Source: Aliamphritea ceti
GTDB taxonomy: Bacteria; Pseudomonadota; Gammaproteobacteria; Pseudomonadales; Balneatricaceae
Assembly: GCF_024347215.1 (NCBI RefSeq)
Contig: NZ_AP025282.1
Coordinates: forward strand, 1,798,001-1,862,000
Length of the DNA stretch: 64,000 nucleotides
Reading direction: 5' to 3'
Numbering within the stretch: position 1 is the stretch's first letter; each line of letters begins with the position of its first letter. The position numbers were made by a program, and so were the translations under genes. Below the pieces are notes generated by a model. The model had not been told where the DNA came from. It did no database searches and saw nothing but the letters and a program-made list of their open reading frames with translations. Positions 34,228 to 44,900 of this stretch are shown piece by piece.

Positions 34228-34522
34228 ATATTACTTCAGTATGACGGCTCATTATGGCCGGAATTGTTGTTATTTTATGTAAACCCTAGTGCCTGAAGCT
34301 TAGCTCAGGCAAGAGCTGTTTACATTTCATTTACAAGGTTTTACAACTTTATACGAATCAGTAACGAAAAAGAGGCGTCGGGAGCATAGATGATACTGCC
34401 TGAATGCAGCTGCAGGATTTTTTATTAGCGGGTTTGAAAATGAAGGGTCTTTAATCGACACGTGATGACGAGTCATCACGTGTTCATGGATGCATTAATA
34501 AAGAAGGTTATTTATATAGAGT
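34228..34522. other. Intergenic region with a 12-bp perfect palindrome
   Basis: About 295 bases between the response regulator and trpA. At 34458-34483 ACACGTGATGAC and its exact complement flank GA. It lies 40 bases past the trpA stop and could end that transcript, though no T-run follows. It also resembles a binding site for a dimeric protein. Confidence 0.5.
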
Positions 34523-35299
34523 TTATGTAATGGCCTGTTTCAGTTCTGCCAGTTTGGTGTGAACCCCTTTAAGCCCGTTCTGGTTATATGCGTTAAGAAA
34601 AGCTGAGCCGATAATCGCGATATCAGCGTGACCGAGTAGTGCTTGAATATCTTCCGCTGTTGAAATTCCAAAACCGACACCAAGTGGCAGTTCAGTATGT
34701 TGGCCAATACGGTTTAAGTATTTACCCAGCGCCTGATTTTTATCAGTGGACTCTCCGGTTACACCTGCACGGCTAACACAATAAAGCATGCCGCTGGCTT
34801 GCTTGCAGATAGTGTTAAGTCTGTCAGGCTGAGTATCCGGAGTGATAATCCAGATAGGTTCAATGCCTGCATCGGTCAGTGGGCTAATCAGCTGTTGTTG
34901 TTCTACTGCTATGTCTGGCACGATAATACCACTGATACCTTTCTGCATCAGTGTTGCCAGCTTGGGCGGGCCCGATTGCATAACAGGGTTCAGATAGCTC
35001 ATCAGTAATACCCGGCTTTGTGGATATTCAGAGGCCAGTTTACTGATGTCGCTGATACATTTTTCCAACTGTGGTTTGTCGGCCAGTGCCTGATGACAGG
35101 CGTGTGTGATGGCTGGGCCATCGGCAACCGGGTCGGAGAATGGAAACTGTACTTCCAGAATCTCAACACCCTGATCTAGCAATAGCCGCATCATTGCGAG
35201 GCTGTCGTTGATGGTTGGGTAGCCATAAATCACATGGGTCATCAGTAACAATGATTTGGTGCTTCGCTGCTGACGAATATATTGGGTCAGATCGCTCAT
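34523..35299 (-). CDS. trpA: Tryptophan synthase alpha chain
   Basis: A 258-residue alpha subunit that cleaves indole-3-glycerol phosphate to indole. The catalytic segment LEVQFPFSDPVADGPAI holds the conserved glutamate and aspartate. The phosphate-binding glycine segment is GFGISTAED. Its ATG overlaps the trpB stop (TGATG), a usual trpBA coupling. No other trp biosynthetic genes are in view. Confidence 0.95.
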   Translation of the reverse strand: MSDLTQYIRQQRSTKSLLLMTHVIYGYPTINDSLAMMRLLLDQGVEILEVQFPFSDPVADGPAITHACHQALADKPQLEKCISDISKLASEYPQSRVLLMSYLNPVMQSGPPKLATLMQKGISGIIVPDIAVEQQQLISPLTDAGIEPIWIITPDTQPDRLNTICKQASGMLYCVSRAGVTGESTDKNQALGKYLNRIGQHTELPLGVGFGISTAEDIQALLGHADIAIIGSAFLNAYNQNGLKGVHTKLAELKQAIT

Positions 35300-36528
35300 C
35301 AGCTGTTCTCCTGAGCCAGATAAGATTGAATAAAGTCGTTGAACGGTTCGTCTCGCAGAGCTTTAGCAATGTTGAAAATGTCTTTATCACCACGGCCGGA
35401 TACGTTAATCACAATCTTTTGTGATGGGTCCATATCTGCTGCTTCACGTAACCCGGCAGCGATGGCATGGGATGATTCTAAAGCTGCGATAATGCCTTCA
35501 TTGCTTGCCAGTTGTTGGAAGGCCTGCAGCACTTCGGTGTCACGCGCTTGTGTCATGCGCACTTTGCCCTGTTCTTCCAGGTTTGCCAGAATTGGGGATA
35601 CGCCAACATAGTCCAGTCCGGCTGATATGGAATGGGTTGGCTGTAACTGGCCCTGTTCGTCCTGCAGGAATTTTGTTGCAAACCCCTGGGCGATTCCGAA
35701 ACGTGCCTGGTCTGTATTAAAGCGCATAGCATGATCTCCCGGAGAATCACTTCTTCCGCCAGCTTCAACACCGACCAGTTCAACGTCATCGTTCAGGAAT
35801 GGTAAGAATATGCCGCAGGCATTACTGCCGCCGCCGACACAGGCATAAATTTTATCGGGCGCTGAGCCGAATTGTTGTTGTGCCTGTTCTTTTACCTCTT
35901 CCCCAATGACTGACTGAAAGCCGCTGACCATTTCCGGATAAGGTGCGCAGCCGCAGCTGGTGCCAATCAGGTAGTAAGTATCGGCATAGTTACTGGACCA
36001 GTCCCGTAAAGCTTCATCAAGCGCATCTTTCAGGGTTGCAGAGCCTTCTTCAACCGGTATTACGGTAGCGCCAAGCTGTTTCATCCAGAAAACATTTGGG
36101 TATTGGCGTTCAATGTCATGAGCACCCATGTAAATTGTGCAGTCCAGCCCTAAGCGGGCGGATACCAGTGCGCTGGCGATACCATGTTGACCGGCACCAG
36201 TCTCTGCAATCACCCGGCGTTTGCCCATGCGCTTAGCCAGCAGCCCCTGGCCAATTACGTTATTCATTTTATGGGCGCCGCTGTGATTCAAATCTTCGCG
36301 TTTAAGGTAAATCTGTGCGCCACCAATAGCAGCAGAAAGCCGGTTGCAGTATGTCAGTGGTGTTGGTCGGCCAGAGTAGTGCTGTAGCTGATCTTTCACT
36401 TCACTGATGAAGCTCGGGTCGGACATAGCGTCCCGGTATGCTTTGAGCAGTTCCTGCTGGCTGTTAAAAAGAATCTCGGGAATATAGCTCCCCCCGTATT
36501 GACCGAATTGCCCGTCCTGATTCATCAT
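35299..36528 (-). CDS. trpB: Tryptophan synthase beta chain
   Basis: A 409-residue PLP enzyme that condenses indole with serine. The PLP lysine is in SGAHKMNNVIGQGLLAKRMG. The GGGSNA phosphate-binding motif is present. Full length, TrpB1 type. It is divergent from a TetR-family gene with candidate operator half-sites between them, whereas pseudomonads place TrpI there. Confidence 0.96.
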   Translation of the reverse strand: MMNQDGQFGQYGGSYIPEILFNSQQELLKAYRDAMSDPSFISEVKDQLQHYSGRPTPLTYCNRLSAAIGGAQIYLKREDLNHSGAHKMNNVIGQGLLAKRMGKRRVIAETGAGQHGIASALVSARLGLDCTIYMGAHDIERQYPNVFWMKQLGATVIPVEEGSATLKDALDEALRDWSSNYADTYYLIGTSCGCAPYPEMVSGFQSVIGEEVKEQAQQQFGSAPDKIYACVGGGSNACGIFLPFLNDDVELVGVEAGGRSDSPGDHAMRFNTDQARFGIAQGFATKFLQDEQGQLQPTHSISAGLDYVGVSPILANLEEQGKVRMTQARDTEVLQAFQQLASNEGIIAALESSHAIAAGLREAADMDPSQKIVINVSGRGDKDIFNIAKALRDEPFNDFIQSYLAQENS

Positions 36529-36548
36529 CTTGTCGCTCTTAAGTGGTC

Positions 36549-36609
36549 ATATACCGAAGAATGGTAAGCTGCGGTATATTGAAAATTATTTATTTAACTA
36601 AACGGTATA
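36549..36609. promoter_or_regulatory. CGGTATA operator half-sites between trpB and tetR
   Basis: ATATACCG (36549-36556) and CGGTATAT (36572-36579) form an 8-bp inverted repeat with a 15-base gap. A third half-site, CGGTATA, is at 36603-36609. A minus-strand TTGACG at about 36640 could be the -35 for trpB. Probably bound by the divergent TetR protein. Confidence 0.5.
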
Positions 36610-36715
36610 GTAAAAATAATAAATATTTTTACGTCCGTCAACAGTCAGATTACGTTTATTGTTTGTCTTGCGGATCAGTTAGCTGGCAGAAATGTGATTA
36701 ATACGTGGAGTTTTT

Positions 36716-37264
36716 ATGGCCCGAGGTCGTCCATCCAAAAAGCAACAGTTACTGGATACTGCCCGCTGGGTATTCGCTGAAAATGGTTATCAGGGAACCT
36801 CAATTGATCTGGTTGTTCAGCAGGCGGGAGTTTCTAAGCCCACGGTATATAACAACTTTCCTACCAAGCAGGCATTGCTACAGGCATTACTGACACAGTT
36901 AATCGATGAGTTGGAAACGGCAAGAACCGAGATTTTGAAGAGTGCTGAAGATCCAGTGAAAGCTGTTTTCAATACATACATTCGTCTGACAGCACAGCAG
37001 GAATATCTGATGATGTACCGTATTTTGTGTGGAGAGCAATATAAATTGGACGAAGCTACACGGCTGCAAATTCTGGCATTCGATCAGCAGCTTTATGATG
37101 ATTGCGTTGCAGAGTTGCAGGGGGCTGAGAATGTTATACCTGCATTAGTGTTGATGTTTTGCCGTGATCAGGTACTGGGGCAGGCGCTTGTAGCATCTGG
37201 TGATGCTGAGCTACCGACTGTGGAGCAATTAGAGTGTCAATATAATGCACTGATTACGACATAG
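36716..37264 (+). CDS. TetR-family transcriptional regulator
   Basis: A 182-residue regulator with the standard N-terminal helix-turn-helix (NGYQGTSIDLVVQQAGVSKP then TVYNNFPTKQALLQAL) and a short helical ligand domain. GGAG sits 6 bases before the ATG. It is divergent from trpBA, and a DUF3565 gene and the demethylase/dddP pair lie downstream. Its target could be itself, trpBA or the onium-compound genes. Confidence 0.9.
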   Translation: MARGRPSKKQQLLDTARWVFAENGYQGTSIDLVVQQAGVSKPTVYNNFPTKQALLQALLTQLIDELETARTEILKSAEDPVKAVFNTYIRLTAQQEYLMMYRILCGEQYKLDEATRLQILAFDQQLYDDCVAELQGAENVIPALVLMFCRDQVLGQALVASGDAELPTVEQLECQYNALITT

Positions 37265-37314
37265 GCTAAGTCGGTTTTTGATATAAGTAAGCTTTATGCT
37301 CAGCAGAGAGGTTT

Positions 37315-37524
37315 ATGCAGCAACCAATCATTGCGTTTCATACTGATAACGAACAGGACTGGGTTGCAGAGTTAATCTGTGGCCATAATCAGCATGTGCG
37401 GCATAATCCACCATGGACCAACCGTCCGTGGGTGCTGACGGTTACCGGGAGAGATCAATTTATTGGGTTTCCGCTGGCGTGTAAAAAATGTCAAAGGGGT
37501 GAGCCGCGAGACAATCCTTATTAG
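37315..37524 (+). CDS. DUF3565 family protein
   Basis: A 69-residue protein matching DUF3565: DWVAELICGHNQHVRHNPPW then TNRPWV, with a C-terminal CKKC pair. The cysteine and histidine residues suggest a small metal site. Function unknown. GAGAGG precedes the ATG. Confidence 0.85.
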   Translation: MQQPIIAFHTDNEQDWVAELICGHNQHVRHNPPWTNRPWVLTVTGRDQFIGFPLACKKCQRGEPRDNPY

Positions 37525-37706
37525 CAATATTCTATTGCGGAGGATATAAAATAAATTTATGTCGATTTGAAAAAAATATCATTGGCTGGGATCTTTGTTC
37601 TGCTGCCACAATGAGCAGCGATATAAGAGCAAATATAACAACAATAAAGTAATGCCGGTTAATGAGGTGATATCTGACCGGGATTACCTATACCAGGCAT
37701 TCTGAT

Positions 37707-39746
37707 ATGAGTCATAAAGATCCCTTGCTCCAACCGTTTCAGCTGAAACATCTCACATTACGTAACCGTATTATCACCACTGCCCATGAGCCGGCTTACC
37801 CGGAAGCAGGTATGCCTAAAGATCGTTACCGGGCTTATCATGTTGAACGTGCTAAAGCTGGCGTAGCGCTAACTATGACAGCTGGTTCCGCCACTGTGTC
37901 TAAGGATAGCCCACCGGTTTTCAATAATATCCTCGCCTATAAAGACGAAGTGGTGCCTTATCTGAAAGATCTGGTAGATGAGTGTCATGAACATGGTGCT
38001 GCTGTGATGATTCAGTTGACGCATCTGGGGCGGCGAACCGGTTGGTCAAAAGGAGACTGGTTACCGGTTGTGTCGCCTTCTCATGAGCGTGAGGCTTCGC
38101 ACCGGGCATTTCCCAAGCAAATGGAAGACTGGGATATTGCCCGCATTATAAAAGACTTTGCTGATGCCGCTGAACGAATGCAGGCGGCAGGTATGGATGG
38201 CATCGAAATTGAAGCCTACGGACATTTGCATGATCAGTTCTGGTCACCTCTGACAAATACACTCGATGGCCCTTATGGCGGCAACTTACAGAACAGGGTT
38301 CGTTTCACACTGGACGTGCTTGAAGCGATCCGTGACCGGGTTGGCACTGAGTTTATCGTAGGTGTGCGCTTTACGGCAGATCAGGCACAAAAAGGTGGTT
38401 TCGATTTCAATGAAGGTGTTGAAATTGCCAAGCTGTTGAAGGCTTCAGGTTATATTGATTTTCTTAATGTGATTCGGGGGCATATAGATACTGATCCCGG
38501 GTTAACGGATGTTATTCCTGTCATGGGGATGCGCAATTCACCGCATTTAGATTTTGCGGGTGAATTCCGTTCTTCTGTTGATATACCGGTATTCCACGCG
38601 GCAAAAATACCTGATGTTGCAACTGCCAGGCATGCAATTGCTGAAGGTAAATTAGATATGGTTGGCATGACACGTGCTCACCTGGCTGACCCTCATATTG
38701 TGCGCAAGATTATTGAAGGGCGGGAAGAGCAGATACGCCCGTGTGTAGGTGCAACTTACTGTCTGGATCGTATTTATCAGGCTGGTGATGCTTTTTGTAT
38801 CCACAATGCAGCGACAGGCCGTGAGTTGACAATGCCGCACGATATTCCTAAGGCCAGTGTAAAGAAAAAAGTGGTAATTGTTGGTGCTGGGCCTGCGGGT
38901 ATGGAAGCGGCCAGGGTTGCAGGTGAGCGGGGACATGAAGTCGTTGTGTTTGAGGCTGCTCCGCAAGCGGGCGGTCAGCTACTACTTACTGCGCAAAGTC
39001 CACGGCGGCAGGAAATGATTTCGATCATCGAGTGGCGTATGGCTGAATGTGAAAGGTTAGGGGTAGAGTTTAGATTTAATACCTGGGCTGAAGCTTTAGA
39101 CATTACTGCTTTGCAACCGGATGCGGTGATCATTGCAACCGGAGGTTATCCACATACTGAGGTTTTGGAATCGGGTAATGACTTGGTGGTTTCTGCCTGG
39201 GATATTTTGTCCGGTGATGTGAAACCGCAAGGCCGTGTTCTGCTATTTGATGACGCAGGAGATCATGCGGCAATGCAGGCGGCAGAGGTGATTGCTGATA
39301 GCGGCGCGGAACTTGAGGTTATGACGCCTGATCGAGCATTTGCCCCTGAAGTTATGGCGATGAATCTGGTGCCTTACATGCGTGCGATGCAGCAGAAAGA
39401 TGTGACATTCACTGTAACTTTCCGTCTGGAAAGTGTGAGCCAGGAAGGTGGAGAACTAGTGGCGCGCGTTGGCAGTGATTATGGCGGCGTAGAAAAGTAC
39501 CGTCATGTTGATCAGATTGTGATTAATCATGGTACCCGTCCGTTAGATGATATTTATTTTGATCTTAAAGCTGCTTCGAAAAATACTGGGGAGGTGGTCT
39601 ACCAAGATTTAATCGTCGGTACGCCCCAAACGAAAGTAAATAATTCTGAAGGTGAGTTTCAGTTATTCAGAATTGGTGATGCAGTTGCTTCACGTAACAC
39701 GCATGCAGCGATTTATGACGCGCTGCGCCTGGTGAAAGATATCTAG
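37707..39746 (+). CDS. N-methylproline demethylase-type flavoprotein
   Basis: A 679-residue NADH:flavin oxidoreductase of the trimethylamine dehydrogenase type. An FMN barrel occupies about 1-340 (LTLRNRIITTAHEPAYPEAG, GYIDFLNVIRGHIDTDP), then a cluster-binding loop, then FAD/NAD domains (VVIVGAGPAGMEAARVAGER). The loop RPCVGATYCLDRIYQAGDAF lacks the second cysteine of the usual C-x2-C. From memory, proline-betaine demethylases (StcD/HpbA) share this loop, and overall similarity to them looks higher than to DgcA. The product is probably a secondary amine such as proline from N-methylproline. dddP follows after 91 bases. Confidence 0.75.
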   Translation: MSHKDPLLQPFQLKHLTLRNRIITTAHEPAYPEAGMPKDRYRAYHVERAKAGVALTMTAGSATVSKDSPPVFNNILAYKDEVVPYLKDLVDECHEHGAAVMIQLTHLGRRTGWSKGDWLPVVSPSHEREASHRAFPKQMEDWDIARIIKDFADAAERMQAAGMDGIEIEAYGHLHDQFWSPLTNTLDGPYGGNLQNRVRFTLDVLEAIRDRVGTEFIVGVRFTADQAQKGGFDFNEGVEIAKLLKASGYIDFLNVIRGHIDTDPGLTDVIPVMGMRNSPHLDFAGEFRSSVDIPVFHAAKIPDVATARHAIAEGKLDMVGMTRAHLADPHIVRKIIEGREEQIRPCVGATYCLDRIYQAGDAFCIHNAATGRELTMPHDIPKASVKKKVVIVGAGPAGMEAARVAGERGHEVVVFEAAPQAGGQLLLTAQSPRRQEMISIIEWRMAECERLGVEFRFNTWAEALDITALQPDAVIIATGGYPHTEVLESGNDLVVSAWDILSGDVKPQGRVLLFDDAGDHAAMQAAEVIADSGAELEVMTPDRAFAPEVMAMNLVPYMRAMQQKDVTFTVTFRLESVSQEGGELVARVGSDYGGVEKYRHVDQIVINHGTRPLDDIYFDLKAASKNTGEVVYQDLIVGTPQTKVNNSEGEFQLFRIGDAVASRNTHAAIYDALRLVKDI

Positions 39747-39837
39747 CCTGATGGCAGTTTTCAAAATTAATAACAATAAAATAGATAACCTGCACAAGCT
39801 TTGCTTCTGCGGTTTGCTTTATAGGTGAGGAAATCCA

Positions 39838-41175
39838 ATGACAGATTTTGTATTCAGTTCATCGAACCGCAAAATTGATCCGACACGTCGTCGTGCTGGC
39901 GTATTAAAGCCAGACGGCTCGCCAAACGAAAATAACCGGGTAGAAATTGGGCCGACAGATCTGGCTTTTAATGAATGGGAAGCGCTGGGTCTGAGGGCGC
40001 CAAATCTGGATCGAATGCGTGAGTTTCGTTTACAGCGAATAGTCGAAGCATTGAATGAAAAGGATTTGGCTGGTGTGTTGCTGTTTGATCCTCTGAATAT
40101 TCGTTATGCGACTGATACGACGAATATGCAACTGTGGATTACTCATAATCATGCCAGAGCCTGTTTCGTTGCCGCCAGCGGTCATATGATCCTATGGGAT
40201 TTTCATAACTGCGAACATCTGTCTGCGCATTTACCTCTGGTAAAAGAAATTCGCGGCGGAGCATCTTTCTTTTATTTTGAAACAGGTGATCGTACACAAG
40301 AGCACGCAGCGCATTTTGCAAAAGAAATTGATTCTCTGTTGCGAGAGCATGGTGGTGATAACCGGCGTTTAGCGGTCGATAAAATTGAAATAGCCGGGCT
40401 GCGGGAGCTGGATAAATGTGGCATAGATATCAGTGACGGTCAGGCGCTGATGGAGCATGCCAGAGTAATTAAAGGTGAAGATGAAGTTGATGCCATGCGG
40501 TGTTCAATTGCGTCTACCGAAATTTCAATGCAGCTGATGAAAGAAGCAACGATCCCGGGGGTAACTGAAAATGATATCTGGTCGGTATTACATGCTGAGA
40601 ATATTCGTCGTGGCGGTGAATGGATTGAGTGTCGGTTGTTAGCGTCCGGACCACGTACAAATCCGTGGTTTCAGGAATGTGGGCCGCGGGTTGTACAGAG
40701 GGGGGAGTTGTTGGCTTTTGATACTGATCTGATTGGTCCTTATGGTATCTGTGCAGATTTATCCCGTACCTGGATGATCGGTGACGCTAAGCCTACAGAT
40801 CAGCAAAAACACCTTTATCAGGTTGCCTATGAACACATTCAGCATAATATGCAGATATTAAAGCCGGGTATGAGTTTCCGTGAAGTAACAGAAGCTGGTT
40901 TACGCTTGCCTCCAGAGTATCGAGACCTTCGCTATGGTGTAATGATGCACGGTGTAGGGCTTTGTGACGAGTATCCATCAATTCGCTATCCGGAAGACAT
41001 AGATGGTCATGGGTATGACGGTGTGCTTGAACCAGGTATGGCACTCTGTGTTGAGGCTTATGTTGGAGCTGTCGGCGGAGGAGAGGGGGTGAAGCTTGAA
41101 GATCAGATAATTATTACTGAAGACGGCTATGAAAATCTAACAAACTTCCCGTTTGAGGCTGATCTTCTTGGTTAA
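39838..41175 (+). CDS. dddP: DMSP lyase DddP
   Basis: A 445-residue M24-fold protein that cleaves dimethylsulfoniopropionate to DMS and acrylate. All six metal-site residues known for DddP fall at the expected numbers: D295, D297, D307, H371, E406 and E421. Extended stretches such as RVEIGPTDLAFNEWEALGL and SGPRTNPWFQECGPRV are typical of DddP rather than Xaa-Pro peptidases. GAGGAAA precedes the ATG. The partner gene for betaine demethylation suggests a locus for several osmolytes. Confidence 0.92.
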   Translation: MTDFVFSSSNRKIDPTRRRAGVLKPDGSPNENNRVEIGPTDLAFNEWEALGLRAPNLDRMREFRLQRIVEALNEKDLAGVLLFDPLNIRYATDTTNMQLWITHNHARACFVAASGHMILWDFHNCEHLSAHLPLVKEIRGGASFFYFETGDRTQEHAAHFAKEIDSLLREHGGDNRRLAVDKIEIAGLRELDKCGIDISDGQALMEHARVIKGEDEVDAMRCSIASTEISMQLMKEATIPGVTENDIWSVLHAENIRRGGEWIECRLLASGPRTNPWFQECGPRVVQRGELLAFDTDLIGPYGICADLSRTWMIGDAKPTDQQKHLYQVAYEHIQHNMQILKPGMSFREVTEAGLRLPPEYRDLRYGVMMHGVGLCDEYPSIRYPEDIDGHGYDGVLEPGMALCVEAYVGAVGGGEGVKLEDQIIITEDGYENLTNFPFEADLLG

Positions 41176-41189
41176 TAGGTTCTTACTTT

Positions 41190-41225
41190 GTACCAGTCAT
41201 GAATAGTCATGACTGGTACTTTTAC
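41190..41225 (+). terminator. Terminator after dddP
   Basis: GTACCAGTCATGA / TCATGACTGGTAC, thirteen perfect pairs, loop ATAG, tail TTTTACTTT. Confidence 0.85.
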
Positions 41226-41935
41226 TTTGCATTCTCTTCATCGGTTCCGAATGAAGTTCCTGCTTTCTTAGACGTTGCGTTTAATCAAAAAAACTTAATA
41301 AATTCATGATGTAAGGCATTAAATGATTAATGGTTTCGGCCGATAATAGTTTAAGCGCCTGTGCTGATGATTGGGTTTTTTATATGCAAAATGGGTAATT
41401 GTCAGCAGTCTAATACTAATTGATTAGGTAGGCTTGCAGGTAAGCGTTGTGACACGTAAAGAGCACTGAAATGTTAGTTTTATGGTAATGGTTTGTTTGA
41501 AAAGAAGCCTTCAAACTGAATCGAAAATTAATACATTTGTGTTTTTATAAGTTCCACCTTATGAATTCATCAGTGATCTGGTTTAGATTTGATGGTTGAT
41601 TTTAATAGGTGTTTTTTTAAACGATTTACTTTGTTAATATTACACAATAAAACAAGGGCTTATTAGAATAATTCAAGCAAAGATGCTCTTAGAGTATGTG
41701 GTCATTTTGTAGTAATTGATTGATTTTAAAAGATGTGTGCCGAAGTGGCCACGCTAGAAGAGAATAAGATATTTGAAATGGCCCGCTATGTGTGGGTCGG
41801 ATTTGTTTAAACAGATCTAAATAAAAAATCATTTTTTTTGTGCTTCAAAGTACTGAAGCAACCTTCTTGGTTGGCGTTTATGGAAGAACGACAAAAACCT
41901 GGTTGTGATTGCTCTGATTAGCCCGGGGGGGGCTT
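41226..41935 (+). promoter_or_regulatory. Long upstream region of the adhesin gene
   Basis: About 700 bases without a credible frame, AT-rich. It holds an inverted repeat GTTTGAA / TTCAAAC at 41495-41516 and, directly before the start codon, a run of eight G at 41925-41932 preceded by CCC. A long regulated leader is common for biofilm adhesins. No promoter can be fixed. Confidence 0.45.
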
Positions 41936-44900
41936 ATGGATAAGACCAATAACGCAGTAGTAAATGTTGTCAGTGTCGAAGGTGATGTTGTTGTATTAGA
42001 TGTGAATGGCAAAATGCGTGCCGTTCAGGTTAATGACCAACTGCAGCCGGGCGAAAAAGTTATCACATCAGGAAACAGTGCAGCTGTAATTTCTCTGGAT
42101 GAAAACAACATCGAGCAATTACCATCAGACAGCGTTGCGCTAGTGGTAGTTGATCCGGAGACCGGCGAAGTTCACCTTAATATCCAAACCCTTCTTGAGC
42201 AGAGTCAGGATGAAAATTCTGAACTGTCTGCTATCGAACAATTAATTCTTGCTGGTGCCGACCCTACTGAATTGCTCGAAGAAACGGCAGCAGGCGGCGA
42301 AGCTGGTGGAGCAGCTCCTGCGAGTGATGGTTTTAGTGGTTTGGGAGAGGTCTTACGAACCGGTGAATCTGTCATCGCAGAATCAGGATTTGATACCGGG
42401 ACTGGAAATAATGCAGATAATGATGACTTCCAGGACGATGCTCCTGTAGAGGACTTGTTGGTTGTGGATGACACACCGCCGGTGATCGTCATAGATGACG
42501 AAGACGGTGCGGTAACCGCCGCGGATAACAATGTGGTGGAAGCGACCGGCGATACGGTCACCGGCGACATTACGGTAACGGCCCAGGCGGGCGTGAGTGC
42601 GGTGGCCATTGCAGGCCAGGACATCACCAATGCGACGACAGTGAATGTCGTGATTGCAGGTACTGAAGGCACACTGACGGTGACCGATTACGATGCCGGT
42701 ACCGGTGCGATCACGTACAGCTACGTGGAAGACGGTGTCACTGAAGATCACACCTCCGGTGTGATTGTTGATCAGTTCACGGTCTCTGTGACGGATCTGG
42801 CAGGCCGGATCAGCACGGATACGCTGGACATCGAGATCATCGATACGGCGCCTGTGGCGAATGATGACACAAACAGCATTACTGAAGATACGGCTAGTGT
42901 TGGCGGTAACGTCATCACGACGGGTGCCGGTGCAGACACGCTGGGCAGCGATGCGACCACCGTAACCGCGCACGGGAGTGCGAGCTACGGCAGCATTGTG
43001 ATCAATGCGGACGGCAGCTACATCTATACCCTGAACAATGGTCTGGCGGCGGTGCAGGCACTGACCAATGGCACCAGCCTGACGGAGACCATCAGTTACA
43101 CCCTGACGGATGCGGATGGCGACACCAGTACAGCGGATCTGGTAATCACGATAAACGGGGCGGATGACACGCCACCGGTGATCGTCATAGATGACGAAGA
43201 CGGTGCGGTAACCGCCGCGGATAACAGTGTAGTGGAAGCGACCGGTAATACGGTCACCGGCGACATTACGGTAACGGCCCAGGCGGGCGTGAGTGCGGTG
43301 ACCATTGCAGGTCAGGATATTACCAATGCGACGGCAGTGAATGTCGTGATTGCAGGTACTGAAGGCACACTGACGGTGACCGGTTACGATGCCGGTACCG
43401 GTGCGATCACCTACAGCTACGTGGAAGACGGTGCCACTGAAGATCATACCTCCGGTGCGATCGTTGATCAGTTTACGGTCTCTGTGACGGATCTGGCGGG
43501 CCAGACCAGCACGGATACGCTGGACATCGAGATTATCGACACGGCGCCAGTGGCGAATGCGGATACCCGCACCGTGAGTGAAGATGACACAGGCATTACC
43601 GGAAACGTTGAAACGGGTGTCAACGCGACAGCGGATACGCTGGGTGCGGACAGCGCGGACATTACCGGCGTACAGGCAGGCACCACCAGTGCAGATATCA
43701 GCAGTGGGGTAGGCAGTGGCATCGCTGGTACATACGGGACACTGACCATCGGTGCAGACGGTGCGTACACATACGTGTTGAATGCAGCGGCACAGGCCCT
43801 GAATGATGGCGACGTTGAAACCGATACGTTCAGCTACACCCTGAAAGACAGCGACGGCAGCTTCAGCACCACGACAGTGACGTTCACCGTGAACGGTGTC
43901 TCTGAAGGTGTGCCAACGGTCAGCGTGCCGAACGACGGCACCGGTGTTGCCGGCAGCGATACCAGCGTGGCGGAAGATGCGACGGTAACTGGCACGTTCA
44001 GCATTACGGCACCGGATGGCTTACAGTCAGTGACTGTCGGCACGGCGGTGATCAGCACCGCGGATCTGTTAAACAGTGGCAGCAGCAACATTACTGTGAC
44101 TGGCAGCAACGGTATCTTAACGATTACCGGTTACAACGCAGGCACGGGTGTCGTGAACTACAGCTACGATCCAACCGGCACCAGCACGGATCATGACACT
44201 GATAATGATGGCACTCAGGAGAACATCCTGGAGAGCTTTGGCCTGACAGTGACCGATATCCATGGGGATACGGACACCAACAGCGCGAGCCTGGATATCC
44301 TGATCACAGACACGGCGCCAGTGGCGAATGCGGATACCCGCACCGTGAGTGAAGATGACACAGGCATTACCGGAAACGTTGAAACGGGTGTCAACGCGAC
44401 AGCGGATACGCTGGGTGCGGACAGCGCGGACATTACCGGCGTACAGGCAGGCACCACCAGTGCAGATATCAGCAGTGGGGTAGGCAGTGGCATCGCTGGT
44501 ACATACGGGACACTGACCATCGGTGCAGACGGTGCGTACACATACGTGTTGAATGCAGCGGCACAGGCCCTGAATGATGGCGACGTTGAAACCGATACGT
44601 TCAGCTACACCCTGAAAGACAGCGACGGCAGCTTCAGCACCACGACAGTGACGTTCACCGTGAACGGTGTCTCTGAAGGTGTGCCAACGGTCAGCGTGCC
44701 GAACGACGGCACCGGTGTTGCCGGCAGCGATACCAGCGTGGCGGAAGATGCGACGGTAACTGGCACGTTCAGCATTACGGCACCGGATGGCTTACAGTCA
44801 GTGACTGTCGGCACGGCGGTGATCAGCACCGCGGATCTGTTAAACAGTGGCAGCAGCAACATTACTGTGACTGGCAGCAACGGTATCTTAACGATTACCG

